A stretch of 64,000 nt of DNA from Pseudoips prasinana (taxonomy: Eukaryota; Arthropoda; Insecta; Lepidoptera; Nolidae). Shown here one piece after another: positions 52,981 to 64,000 of this stretch. The notes below the pieces were generated by a model, which had not been told where the DNA came from, ran no database searches, and saw nothing but the letters and a program-made list of their open reading frames with translations. The first letter of the stretch is position 1. Each line of letters begins with the position of its first letter. The stretch lies in contig OX621258.1 of the NCBI GenBank assembly GCA_951640165.1, forward strand, positions 3,309,501-3,373,500, given 5' to 3'. Made by a program: the position numbers and the translations under genes.

Positions 52981-53694
52981 TTAAAATCAGTAATTATATT
53001 TAATCGTGACACTTATTACTTGGAACTGAAGGTCAAAGGTCTGGAGACTTGCGTTGTCTACAGCGCTCAATATCTGTACATTTTCAAGACAAATTGTTAC
53101 TAGGCAGATGGTCGTAGGCTTTTAGGTTGGCAGAAAATAAGGGTGTATTTATAGACCCAGTTGCTACCTTTACTGTACGGGTAGCAACAGGGGCTGGGTA
53201 TTTTCGTACCTACGTATCACTTACTAATTAATACATGAACAATGGTAGATCAGATTCTTTTGACGTCATTCAAGAGTATATATATTTAACTTAACGAAGA
53301 GTTAAGTTAAATATATATACGTACGTATGTACGTATGTACCTAGTTTATATTTTTTTCTTGTACAAGGTGTAACATGAGACGTGGATGTAACTTAGGTGC
53401 TTAGTTATAAAATGCGAATATTTTGTGTGAGAGCTCTGAGAAGTATGTGTGGTGTGACTTTGAGGGTTACTCATCATAAGCTCGAAAAATATTTATTTTA
53501 TTCGAATTTCATTTCACCTAAAACTTTTGAATTTTTATTGTTTCGTTTTTTTTTTATTTCACCGAAATTACGTCTGCCTGTATGAGTTGACCTATTATCA
53601 ATTCGTTTTTCTTTTCGTTACTCCTACGTTTCATCGACAAAAAACTTTTCACCGATGTTACACTTAGCCGAAATAAAATAATAATATAATATCC
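52981..53694. other. No gene recognised; one perfect palindrome
   Basis: GTATATATATTTAACTTAAC (53276-53295) pairs with GTTAAGTTAAATATATATAC (53301-53320), followed by GTAC/GTAT repeats. Confidence 0.6.
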
Positions 53695-53925
53695 TGGGAC
53701 ATTATTCACACACGGCCATCTGTTCCCAAACTAAGCAGAGCTTGTACCTACTATCGAAACTAGATAACATTTGTAATGTATACATATACTATTTTTCTTT
53801 TGTAAATAAATACTTATATAGATAATCTACACCCAGACTCAAGACAAACAGACATGTTCATGGACTCAAGTATTTGTCCCGGGTGGGAATCGAGCCCACG
53901 CCACGCCAACAGGCCCCTCACATTT
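53695..53925 (-). repeat. tRNA-derived SINE, type 1
   Basis: Minus-strand copy ending in the tRNA-like head 'gggtgggaatcgagcccac...cgccaac'. Confidence 0.75.
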
Positions 53926-53939
53926 GTTCGAAGTATTAT

Positions 53940-54440
53940 GAAATAATGAAATTTATTCAGCACTTGGTCATTAACATACACTTGTTATTGTCAAGCTCAT
54001 AATGCAGTACATAAACATAGTCGAATACAGTATAAAAATTACAAAAAAGATTAATTAGTCCGTCCGTGCGGTCTGTTTTCTCAGATATATTTCTTAAATC
54101 CTAAAATAAATAACAAGTTAATAATTTATTATTTTGAAATTTGTTGTACTATATTAAAATTAAGGAATTGACGGCAATGAGCATTTGGCTAGCGCAGAAG
54201 GCTGTAGCTTAAATTGAAAAAGACTAATGAGGCAACCCTTTTGGGGTTCGGGCCACAGCTCAGGAGGCCGCTGAAGCAAAAGGACAGAATTCTAAGAGAG
54301 GGTGTGATCACTTGCACGGGATCACCGATGACGCGTTAAGGGGCCAAAGCGATCCTCGCCGCTGAGGAGCCTACCCTAGCTATACCTGCGGCTTTCTCTA
54401 GCTACCTAGGTCGACGACCCGGAGAAGAAAGCCACAAAGA
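53940..54440 (-). repeat. Long interspersed repeat, inverse copy of 4950-5352
   Basis: Shares 'ttaattagtccgtccgtgcgg' and 'ggggccaaagcgatcctcgccgctgaggagcc' with the reverse complement of 4950-5352. 54441-54849 has no recognised content. Confidence 0.7.
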
Positions 54441-54849
54441 AACTCCGGGCTTGCTTTTTTCGTCTTCTTTTGCTTTTTGTTCTTTGATTTTTTTTAAATA
54501 TCTTGTATTTTCTTACATTGTGATGGATGTTTTGTAACATTCATTATACCACTGTTTTTTACTGCATGGTGCATGCCTGCATGTAGGCCCACGCCAGTTA
54601 TCGTCGTAGATGGTTTTAACGCTCACCACCGCAGCTTCAGTTTGCTGCAGCCTCAGCCTTCATACCACCTGCTACTCAGCTCGCGGACCGCCCTACCCCT
54701 CCGCGGCTACACGGCCTTAAATTACACTGTAGGGGTAGGGATAACAAGACTGTGTGAAGTCGGTTTTGCATTCGGGATCAGATGACCGTGTGTGAATAAT
54801 GTCCCAGAATATTATTGTCCCAGGATATTATAACAAAATAAAATAATAA

Positions 54850-55250
54850 AGGTTTTTATTCACGTAGACTTTAAAAAAGCGCTTGTAAATAGTCAGAACA
54901 TGTTTGTAGTAATAGAGTCATTATTTCTAATTACTTATCTATATATATAAAAATCAATGCCACTTTTCGTTGTAATGTTATAACTCAACAACGCCTTTAC
55001 CGATTTGGCTAATTTTGGTCTTGAATTATTCGTGGAAGTCCAGGGAAGGTTTGTACGTAGAGAAAATAAAAAAAAATGTCTTGAAAAAGTGTAAAATCAA
55101 CATCTTTCTATACTCCCATATACAAACAATTTGTACTAATACTTAAAAGCGTAGCGAAGCACGTCCCGGGCCGCTAGTTACAGATATTTAGGTACACGGA
55201 ATGTTAAAACATTTATACAATTTATTTTATAATAGTAGTGATATTTAGCT
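54850..55250 (+). repeat. LINE 3'-UTR-like repeat split by a CTAGCAG-type repeat
   Basis: 54850-54940 and 55188-55250 together make one copy of the 'attcacgtagactttaaaaaagcg' family. 54942-55188 is an inserted inverse copy of 47276-47548. Confidence 0.75.
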
Positions 55251-55564
55251 AGTTAGCTTGTATTTGGTTATTGTAAGGAGATTATGTTTAGGTTTAATTA
55301 TTGAAATTTAAAATATTATTACTTAAACCCATGTGGTACAGAAAGGAAGCCCCTACTCATGTTATCAATATCACGTATCATCTCTCAGCCGTGAACTAAT
55401 ACGTCGTGATACGTGATAACGCTGATAAACGCGCTTTATCTATCTGTAAGCCCTCTGCCAATTAAATAGGATTTCAATATTTATTTAAGGCCTATCATGG
55501 ACTAGAACAGTGACATGGTTTATTTTGTCTTAACTAAATGGGCCTGGCCTTTTTGTCTGTTGCA

Positions 55565-55820
55565 AAACTGAAGTGGCAGTGGGCGGGGCACATAGCTCGT
55601 AGAACCGACGGCCGTTGGGGCAGAAAGGTTCTCAAGTGGTGACCACGAACTGGAAGACGCAGCGTGGGCAGGCCCCCTACAAGATAGACCGATGATTTTG
55701 TGCGGGTCGCTGGAAACTGCTGGATGCGAATAGCGCATGACCGGCAATTGTGGAGAACTTTGGGGGAGGCCTTTGTCCAGCAGTGGACGTTTTCGGCGGA
55801 TATGATGATGATGATGATGA
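55565..55820 (+). repeat. (TGA)n LINE ORF2 3' fragment, best copy
   Basis: Plus-strand translation resembles KWQWAGHIAR.TDGRWG, GRRSVGR and the end before the (TGATGATGATGA) tail at 55800-55820. Frame is broken. Confidence 0.75.
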
Positions 55821-55824
55821 AATG

Positions 55825-56640
55825 GGCCTGTTGGCGTGGTTGGTAAATGATTGCTTTGGAGGTCGGGGGTCCTACCCAGGACGAATACTTGTGTGCATGA
55901 ACAGGTCTGATTGTCCTGGGTCTTGGTGTAATTATCTATATAAGTATGTATTTACAAAAGAAAAGTAGTAGGTATATGTAGTACTAGCTGTGCCCCGCGG
56001 TTTTACCCGCGTTAAATTTTATACAATATCACAGCCCCTCCCCCGTAGGTGATAGCGTGATAATATGTAGCCTATATGTTGACTCGACCTCTTAGTAATA
56101 TTCATGCAAAATTTTAAGTAAATCCATGCAGTACTTTTTGAGTTTAGCCCGGACGGCCCAGACAAACAGACACACAGACAAAAATTCTAAAATCTATATT
56201 TTTGGCTTCGATATCGATTGCAGATCACGCCCCAAGTATCCTTTAAAAAAATATACAATGTACAGTTTAGACTTTCCTACAATTTTATTATATGTATAGA
56301 TATCAAAGAAGTATACCTGGCCTGTGTGAATGGTACAACCGGAAGGGGAAGACCTCGTAGAACATTCTCTGATCAAATTGGAGACGTACTTAGGAAAGGT
56401 CAGGTCAGAAGTACCCTAAACCGGCGAGCATGTATGAAGAATATAATGTCAGTAAACGAAGCGAAAGAGGTGTGCAAGGATCGTGACAAATGGAAGTCCG
56501 TTGTCTCTGCCTACCCCTCTGGGAAACAGGCGTGAGTCTATGTATGTATGTATGTATCAGTTATCTGGTTTCCATAGTATTAGCTCTGCTTAGTTTGGGA
56601 TCAGATGGCCGTGTGTGAATAATGTCCCAGGATATTATGA
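55825..56640 (+). repeat. tRNA-derived SINE (type 1) split by a composite insertion
   Basis: SINE head and body at 55825-55983 continue at 56556-56640 ('cagttatctggtttccatag'). Between them are a CTAGCTG-family copy (55983-56302) and the RTE-like LINE end (56303-56540). Confidence 0.75.
56303..56535 (+). pseudogene. RTE-like LINE ORF2 C-terminal fragment
   Basis: Open frame with [19 protein letters not shown] and [17 protein letters not shown], almost the same as 51424-51640 in reverse. Confidence 0.75.
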
Positions 56641-56699
56641 TTAAATCGGAGAAAACTTTGTAGTTCGAATGTTCTAAGTCTTCGAACTACAGTAACGCT

Positions 56700-57328
56700 G
56701 GCAAGTGTGGCGCAGCGGTTAGGACAGTTACCTCACCACTTCGTGTCATGAGTTCGATTCCCGAGCAGGACAACTATTTGTGTGACCCGCAAATAGTTAT
56801 TCCAAGACTGGATGTACTTTGTGTTTGTACTCGTTGTTTCGAACTCGCGCACGAAGGTTTTCGTACCATTAATATGTAGTAAAAATATTAGACGTAAACT
56901 AGATAATTAAACATAATCTCTTGACAATAACTTGATACGAACTAGCTAAATATCATTACCATTATAAAATAATTTTTATAAATGTTTTCATACAATGTGT
57001 ACCTAAATATCTATGTTACTAGAAATAATAATGTATACAACTATATTACTACAAACATGTTCTGACTATTTACATGGGCTTTTTTAAAGTCTATGTGAAT
57101 AAAAACCTTTTTTATTTATTATCTATAAAATCGAGCCAAAAATGCACGTAGGTTTTTAGTATTTGTTGTTATAGCGGCAACAGAAATACATCATCTGTGA
57201 TAATTTCAACTGTCTAACTATCACGGTTCATGAGATATAGCCTGGTGACAGACGGACAGACAGACATACAGACGCGACAGTCTTAGTAATAGGGTCCCGT
57301 TTTGCCCTTTGGGTACGGAACCCTAAAA
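56700..57328. repeat. Type 2 SINE, LINE 3' UTR (minus) and CCGGCC-family pieces in a row
   Basis: 56700-56840 'tggcgcagcggttaggacag' SINE; 56880-57115 inverse 'gactttaaaaaagc' family; 57145-57328 partial CCGGCC-family copy. Confidence 0.7.
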
Positions 57329-57477
57329 ATGAAATAAGAAAAAATAATGATAACCCCAAAATCAATAAAATGTTGTAACGTCAAGATTCATGGTACTGAT
57401 GCACAAAATGATTTTTAAAAATCCTTTCTCAAGACCCTCCCTTCCCCTTTTTAATATTAACTGTATTAATGAAATAA

Positions 57478-57705
57478 GGTGCTCATAACTTAAGTAACTA
57501 GGTTATGTAAGTAGGCTCGCGGTCAGTCCATAGATGGGTTTCCGCCAAAGTGGTTTAATTTCTGAGGGTCTCCGTGCTTCGGAGGGCACGTTAAGCTGTC
57601 GGTCCCTGTTGTAGTCATTAATGCATCAGTCGTTGAGACAAGTCAGAGGCCTACTGGGCGGCTTGAACAACTCTGACACTAGGGTACGATAAGTAAGTAA
57701 GTAGG
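57478..57705 (+). repeat. 5S-rRNA-derived SINE, slightly decayed
   Basis: Box-A-like part is altered, but 'ggctcgcggtcagtccatagatggg' and the body with 'gaggg cacgttaagctgtcggtcc' are clear. The tail is 'gataagtaagtaag'. Confidence 0.7.
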
Positions 57706-59069
57706 TACTAAAATAGATCAAACTCTATTGTTTAACTTTTATATATGTTATCTGTGCCGTTAAAAGTATTAACGTTCGTTGATCGGCCTTTATCAAATTA
57801 TTATCATTAGTTCTTGACCTCAAATCACATACGGATGCGGTGGTATAGGTTCAATTCCTCGGCAATTGATAACGAATGGCGCGATGGGCGCGGCAGGATG
57901 TGACGTGATAGCGTTACGACACGTCGCGTCATGTCTAAACGTGAAGCGTCTACATAAATATGTCGTACATGCGTGAGGTATGCAAGTTCATAGACTAGTT
58001 ACAAAATGGACACCGCAAATAAAAACCCCCAACATGCTTACGGGCACACCACGTTTTTTAAGCGCGCCGTTGACGCCCGTTTCTAAAACGAGCGTTGGTG
58101 GCGCGTTTTAAAAACGTGGTGGTAAAATCCTAAAGCGCGCTAACGGAGTAGAAAGAATTTCATATATTAGTCGAATATTACGAAATAGGTTTAAGAGTTG
58201 GGAATTAATTCCTCCTTTGTACAATTTTATGTGGATAAAGTATTAAATAAATATTACCTATCTCTGTCACTCCTGCATAAATATATTATGTCACCCTTGC
58301 AGGAGGAGAGAAAGAAGTCACTGTACTAATTTATTCCTGCTTCGCGACCGCACTTTACCTTCACCAGAACAATTCAATCCTTTTGATATCTTCTTAGGCT
58401 ATTAGACACGCCAGCATCACCTAACTAAACCATTTGGCACTTTTCATAAGTATAAGTTTATTATTTGTATGCGAGTATATGATATGCACAGAGTATTTAA
58501 ACCAAAAAAATCGCGAATAGACCAATACTCTTACCAATTACCAAAGGGCTACATAAATAATTGCTCAGTAGGGGGATTACACAGCTGAAAAGTAGACGTA
58601 GAAAGCCTACTGCCTAAACCAATTATTTTTTTAGAGTGTACATACACAATTACGTTTACGTGGTTGTTTTGTTTTCAAAAACAAAATATCAACGTGAACT
58701 TTTTAAAACTATTTGTTTCCTCATAAATCCCAAGATTATTTAAGGGATTTAATCACATACTCATGTATGTCACTTTTCATAAGTATGCCATATTAACCCT
58801 TTGGCATTCACTTTCATATATATACGGCAAAACAAAATGTGCCCAGTATACCACGGTATTATCACAGAGTCGTCACCGTGGCGTGTTGTGTATGTACAAC
58901 ATTGTGTCAATAAATATTGAAATCGGTTCACCAACGCCAGAGAAATCGCTTAACATAATATCTAATATATTTAGATAATAATGACATTTAATGACATTAA
59001 AGATAATAATATTTGAGTCGTCCTTTTTTTATGTCCCCAGTCACAGACCATACACGGACAGCTATATAT
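57706..59069. other. No gene recognised; nested hairpin at 58066-58125
   Basis: CACCACGTTTTTTAAGCGCGCC (58066-58087) mirrors GGCGCGTTTTAAAAACGTGGTGG (to about 58125), with an inner GACGCCCGTTT / AACGAGCGTT pairing. The surroundings are featureless. Confidence 0.6.
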
Positions 59070-59232
59070 ATTTTTTATTTTTAAAAAGAACGCCTGGCTT
59101 AAACAGATTTATCCCTGTCTCGCGGTGTGCTTTATAAACATATAATTGACGGACTCATAGTATATACATCCAGAATTATAAGAACTAGTGGCGAGGCGTC
59201 TGTCTTAACCACTGCGTCACATGTGCAGTCAA
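59070..59232 (-). repeat. tRNA-derived SINE, type 2, decayed
   Basis: Contains 'tccctgtctcgcggtgtgc' and the head 'ggcgaggcgtctgtcttaacc'. Confidence 0.65.
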
Positions 59233-59375
59233 ACTCATTGAATAAGATTTGCACATCATAACGCTGACAGGTATTCACGTGTTACTCTATGACGTCATCT
59301 TATCTAGGCTAATATAATCAGATCAGCATCTCGTGAACTATAAATTATCTACTTCCCGTTAATGCAGTGTGAAGG
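59233..59375 (+). repeat. Direct repeat, copy 1, promoter-like
   Basis: About 140 bases similar to 61635-61770, ending in 'actataaattatctacttcccgttaatgcag' in both. TATAAATT and the conserved flanks look like a duplicated core promoter. Confidence 0.65.
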
Positions 59376-60615
59376 AGTTACCATTTGCCTTGGTAGGGCA
59401 TTGTGAATGGAATGTATTGTTAGTGTTCGATTCTAGATCATTCGGGTTGAAATCGGAATCAGAACTGTTAGTTTTTTTTAAAGACAACACCTGCACTAGG
59501 GCAGTAAATCCCTGTATTGCCATGTGGTGTCCGGCCTAGAAAAAATAACAATAAAAATAACCTCCCCTTACCATCCTGTAGGTATCGTAAAAGCAGTGCC
59601 TCCTGTGTACTAGATACCAGTTATACGCCAACTTGGCAAAACGCGGTTACTAAGGAAAACCCCGCCAAAAGGCAACGCAATTGAACCTTTAGGAGAGGCC
59701 AACGGTGGAGGATATGCTGATGGTCAAAATATATATCGAAAATAACGACATTAAAATAAATAAATAAAAAAGGGATTTTATTCACGTAGACTTTAAAAAA
59801 GCGCTTGTAAATAGTCAGAGCATATTTGTAGTAATATAATTAAGAATACATAACTATTTCTAGTTACATAGATATTTAGGTACACGAATTGTATGAAAAC
59901 TTAAAATTAAAACTTAAAGAATAATGCTCATGGATATATGGGATCCCGTACCATCTTGCATCAAATTCAAACGTTGTTTTTAAGAGACTATACTTATCAT
60001 ACTAACTCCTACAGAAGTTTTTTTTGTAAAGAAAACCCGGGTTTTGGAGTTATTTTAAAAAAACGTAAATAACCTAACCTAAAAAGTAGGTAAGTAGGTA
60101 TATTTTTTCGATGAAACCAATGACGTGTAAGTATAAAACGCAAGTATTACATAATATAGACACCAAAAATTCATTACAGCGTATTTCGCTTATATTAGTA
60201 GTTACACAGACGAACAATCGCGATACAGGGTGCGCGAGTGAAACTCATGGATTTATTCGACAATTATATTACAATGTGAGCGGGTTACTTAACTAATTGT
60301 AATAAACAGTAATAAGGACATAATGTCATTGGACGCTACCGTATGATACCACCAATACCAATTAAAACATTACCATTAGTGAGGCTGAATAAAGCGCTCA
60401 TTGAATCTAGAGAGCATCTTAAACCATAATAACCCTTTGGTAATCTTAAAATACTCTTTATGACAGACACTATTGCTCATGCTCATGCTCGTGTTATCTT
60501 AGTGAAGCGACTAGGTAAGGAAATAGGGGAGGTAAGGAAAAAAAAAATAAACAAATAGTGCCATATTGTTTTTAATAGTGATTCAAAGTCAACAATACTT
60601 ATTAACAACAACAAA
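59376..60615. other. SINE and LINE scraps, no gene
   Basis: 59465-59530 is a type 2 SINE scrap, 59555-59600 a SINE-like scrap, and 59755-59905 the LINE 3'-UTR-like family. An open frame at 60111-60296 lacks support. Confidence 0.5.
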
Positions 60616-60981
60616 TCATTCATCATATTCCTGAAAAAAAACATCTAAAACTGGTGCCGGTGCAGTCACACTATTATACCGTCCCCAGCTCAAATACCAA
60701 ACTACTGTCATCACATGAGCACAGCAGCTCACTATTCGCTTACCGACGAGGCAGCTGCAGCAATAACCTACTATGCTTTCTAATGTGTTGGCCACAGTAT
60801 CAGACGTTTGTTCTATTGAATGTGTATGTAGATTTCTGGCTTTAAAAAATGAACAATTGAAACATTGGTTTGGCCGAACTGTCGGCGTCAGTCTGTTTAC
60901 TCTACGACCCGACATATTTGTACAATGATACACAGAAATAAGTTCACAAAATAACAACAAGTTATTTTTCTCAAAACACAA
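60616..60981 (-). pseudogene. SWIM-like zinc-binding C-terminal fragment
   Basis: 121 codons whose C-terminal half has CCSCLVGKRIVSCCAHVMTVVWYLSWGRY, i.e. C-x-C...C-x-H in the arrangement of SWIM-type zinc domains, followed by a short PAPVLDVFF tail. Such ends occur in transposon-derived and cellular proteins. The rest of the protein is not upstream, so this is a lone exon or a fragment. The more likely internal Met is the one before SGRRVNRL. Confidence 0.5.
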
Positions 60982-61634
60982 TACTATAAAAATCTCAATT
61001 CAATTCAATTCTCAACTGTAAAAACACAGACAAATGTTAGAAAGACAGAAATATGTTTGACGGGGTTTAGGGATGCGATCGATAAATCATAATCATTAGT
61101 AAGAAAATCGATATTGTGTCAATTAGTAATACTAAATCGATTTGGTGTACTGGTTTAATTTTAATTGTTACGTTATTGAACGAAACGAAAGCAATGCTAA
61201 TACATATAATTCGTATAATGTTTTTGAAGCAAACCTTATAGTTATTTATTACAAAAGAAACTATTTGAATAACTGGTTAGTCGATTCATCAAAAATAATT
61301 TCTATTGCATTCACATCTCTATGACCGGTTGTGTGACGAGAATATAAAACAATTTTCATACTTTTAAACTTAAAAATTAAATTCCCTGTTCAAACATCAA
61401 ATCCATGAAGCGTAATGTCCTAAAATAATATGAAAAGAATTACTATACAATTATGATCTTGATGCATGAGACTTCATGGTACCATTTTTGGTCATTCTCT
61501 TTTAATGATAAATATCTAGCTTGTATTGAGTCATTGTCAAAGAGTTTAATTATCGAAATTTATAGTTTTAGCTGTATTTTACTACGAGGTTCAATTGAGT
61601 CTCCCTTTTTGATGTCCATAGAGACTGAACATAC
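60982..61634. other. AT-rich, no gene recognised
   Basis: Short open frames only; none has recognisable motifs. Confidence 0.4.
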
Positions 61635-61770
61635 AGTGGCACATTATGCATCCAAAAAGATTTTCACATCATAATACTGACAGATTATTCTCGTGTTACT
61701 CTGTCACGTCATCATATCGTCATCGATCATCGTCTCGTGTACTATAAATTATCTACTTCCCGTTAATGCA
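61635..61770 (+). repeat. Direct repeat, copy 2, promoter-like
   Basis: Second copy of 59233-59375, same orientation, 2.4 kb away. It shares 'cacatcataat', 'cgtgttactct' and the TATA-containing end. Confidence 0.65.
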
Positions 61771-61774
61771 GAAA

Positions 61775-62090
61775 CGTGGTCACTCATTATGGGGTCCATA
61801 AGAAGGCTCAAGGTTGGTCGGAGTTTCCCTGCGTAATCCAATCTGAACCAGGTGGACCAAAGTAGCAGACATACACTGAAGAATTGCAAAACTGAAGTGG
61901 CAGTGGGCAGGGCACATAACTCGTAGAACTGACGGCCGTTGGGGCAGAAAGGTTCTCGAGTGGTGACCACGAACTACAAGACGTAGCTTGGGCCGTCTAA
62001 AATACGGGCCGATGATCTTGTGAAGGTCGCTGAAAGTCGCTGGATGTGGGTAGCACAAGACCGGCAATTATGAAGATCTTTAGGGAGGCA
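61775..62090 (+). repeat. (TGA)n LINE ORF2 3' fragment, longest copy
   Basis: Broken frame with 'gcaaaactgaagtggcagtgggcagggcacata' and 'ggttctcgagtggtgaccacg'. It joins the promoter-like repeat directly. Confidence 0.75.
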
Positions 62091-62241
62091 TTAATGATAG
62101 CATTATTCGCAAAGCAAAGCATAAATCTATTCACAAAAATGCTGTAACTAGAATTGAATAGTTTTCAATGTGATAATGACAATGGCGGATGACTACATTT
62201 ATGATTTCCAAAAGGTAATTCATAAATATAATCGTCCGTTT

Positions 62242-62498
62242 TTAGGGTTCCGTACCCAAAGGGTAAAACGGGACCCTATTGCTAAGACTTCGCTATCTGT
62301 TTGACAGTCCGTCTGTCAACCGTGATAGTTAGACAGTTGCAATTTTCACAGATGATGTATTTCTGTTGCCGCTATAACAACAAATACTAAAAAACAAATA
62401 TCCAATACAACAAACGTGAATTTTGTTGCTCGTTTTTATAGATAATGGTACGGAACCCTTCGTGCGCGAGTCCGACTCGCACTTCGCCGGTTTTTTTT
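62242..62498 (-). repeat. CCGGCC-family repeat
   Basis: Inverse full copy from 'tttttagggttccgtaccc' to 'ccggtttttttttt'. Confidence 0.85.
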
Positions 62499-62765
62499 TT
62501 CAATTTTGATCTTGCAATCAGCCTCTCAGGCTTAAGCAGATTCGTTCCAAGTGGATAGCGTGTAAGAGGTTTATTCTTTCCACCGAAGATCTACCTCTCT
62601 TTTCTTAATGTTTTAGATCATAGAGTGACTAACTATGTTGACGTTTACATAAAAAGAACACAAAGTCGAATAAATAACATCCAAAGTCTGTTAGAAATAC
62701 ATGTCGCATTGCATCCACTAATCTCGAGCACCCTTGATTGTCTTCTGTTCTGTGGTTACTTGTTA

Positions 62766-63034
62766 AAAAAACCGGCCAGGTGCGAGTCGGACTTGCGCAC
62801 GAAGGGTCCCGTACCATTATCAATAAAAACGAGCAAAAAATTCACGTTTGTTATATGGGAAGCCCCTTAAATATTTAAATTATTTTGTTTTTTTGTCAGA
62901 AATGCATCGTCTGTTAAAATTTCAACTGTCTAACTATCACGGTTCATGAGATACAGCCTGATGACAGACGGACAGACAGCGAAGTCTTAGTAATAGGGTC
63001 CTATTTTACCCTTTGGCTAGGGAACCCTAAAAAT
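62766..63034 (+). repeat. CCGGCC-family repeat
   Basis: Copy in the opposite orientation to the previous one, 270 bases away, so the two can pair as a large inverted repeat. Confidence 0.85.
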
Positions 63035-63544
63035 CATATACTGATGACCTTTTAGACCTGAGGACTACTCTCCAGAGCAAAGTTATCAGTTTAATATTCG
63101 CAAATTAGTCGAATGTACTTAGTATGACGCGCGTCACATGTAGCTTCAGCTAATAGAGGCCACGGGTTCGATAAGGAAACACGGGTTAGCCCGGAAATGA
63201 CGTAAGCACAATTGTTGCGCCATATCTATGAATGGTTTACTATATCGTGCGTGCGTGTGAGTCATTGGAGGCGTGATAGTTTTATCAATGATGCGTGTGA
63301 ACGGCATAAAGATAAATTGTGTGTTTTGGGACTGTCACTTGATTTTGTCACGTAGTATTTTGAAGTAATTGTAATGAATATGGAGAAAATCTCCATATTT
63401 ACCATACTGAGTTTCACTGAGTTTGTTTCGCTTGGTCTTCTCAGTTAAGAGAGAGTCTCAGAAGCAATAGGTTGAACCAAAAAAAAATTGTCTGCTTTCA
63501 TAGTAAAAGAAAGTTAGTAACTCTTTATTATACTCTTAAACGTA
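63035..63544. other. No gene recognised
   Basis: Contains 'ggagaaaatctccatatt' and a short block related to 29490-29520 ('tttgtttcgcttggtcttctcag'). Otherwise nothing. Confidence 0.4.
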
Positions 63545-63910
63545 GTTTGTTGGTAAATGCTTGCCTTTCACTCCGCAGGTCGTGGATTCGATTCCCACCT
63601 AGATATTTATGGGCATGAACATGTTTTTTTTGTCCTGAGTCGGGGTGTAATTTTCTATATAAGTATGTATTTACAAAAGAAAAAAGTAGTACAATATGTA
63701 GTATGTCAGTTATCTGGTTTCCATAGTACGAACTCTGCTCAGTTTAAAATAATAGTTTTTTATAATGCTTAGATAATAGTAAAAATAATACCTTCTTATG
63801 TATATAATTACATCCAGACTCAGGACAGACAACCATCTGTCCTGGGTGGGAATCGAACCCATGACCTGCGGCGTGAACAGCAAGTATTTACCAACTACGC
63901 CAACTAGCTC
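63545..63910. repeat. Two type 1 SINEs facing each other
   Basis: 63545-63745 plus strand (B box 'cgtggattcgattcccacc') and 63795-63910 minus strand (head 'gggtgggaatcgaacccatg...cgccaac'). The last ~90 bases of the window show nothing. Confidence 0.8.
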
Positions 63911-64000
63911 GTCAACATAACCATGTAATCCTCTCAGCAGCTAAGGTTGCCTATCAGAGATCTAGGAATCTTCAAAATGGCAACAACGCATGGAATGGGA

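Noticed and set aside
62625..62870. 81-codon frame as a gene
   Set aside because: Overlaps the CCGGCC-family repeat; residues come from the repeat.

Overview
The window looks like an insect nuclear genome, most likely a moth or butterfly. It is AT-rich and gene-poor, and packed with short interspersed repeats whose style I know from Lepidoptera: GATGATGA-tailed LINE/SINE copies, the family with the CCGGCCAAGTGCGAGTCGG core, tRNA-derived SINEs and truncated non-LTR retrotransposons. I found no convincing intact host gene. A TATA/initiator pair near 30.37-30.40 kb and a SWIM-like coding fragment near 60.6-61.0 kb are the best host-like signals.

The main object is a complete Polinton/Maverick (adintovirus-like) element at 8461-23624. 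It is 15,164 bp, starts AG and ends CT, and is flanked by the 6-bp target duplication TACAAG. It sits inside a 5'-truncated LINE that has its own 11-bp duplication. Each terminal repeat carries a 30-bp perfect hairpin with a 24-nt loop. The plus strand encodes protein-primed DNA polymerase B and a small two-exon gene. The minus strand carries the virion and integration genes: ATPase, a 300-aa protein, a fibre-like coiled-coil protein, integrase with chromodomain, a PLA2 minor capsid protein, an adenain-like protease, penton, a 49-aa protein, the double-jelly-roll major capsid protein and a 158-aa protein. A three-exon, GC-richer gene of unknown function lies at the left end. All main reading frames are open, so the copy looks young.

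The minus-strand genes look coupled by translation rather than by separate promoters. Penton, 49-aa protein, major capsid and 158-aa protein are chained by three successive ATGA stop/start overlaps. The fibre-like protein and integrase are joined by TAATG. The PLA2 gene ends in the canonical slippery heptamer A_AAA_AAC directly before its stop, and the -1 frame enters the protease, whose conserved N-terminal part has no ATG. I do not know of a published description of this combination in an animal Polinton.

Left of it, a ~955-bp foldback element (7471-8425) has its own 32-bp perfect hairpin and is interrupted by a retrotransposed insert. Right of it, 24090-26774 is an apparently intact mariner-type (DD41D) transposon with ~480-bp inverted repeats and a spliced transposase. 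Elsewhere there are a 411-bp-arm near-perfect palindrome (907-1810), several SINE copies that look derived from 5S rRNA, two reverse-transcriptase LINE remnants (43.2-44.5 kb and 49.7-51.1 kb), several nested insertions, and long stretches with no recognisable content.
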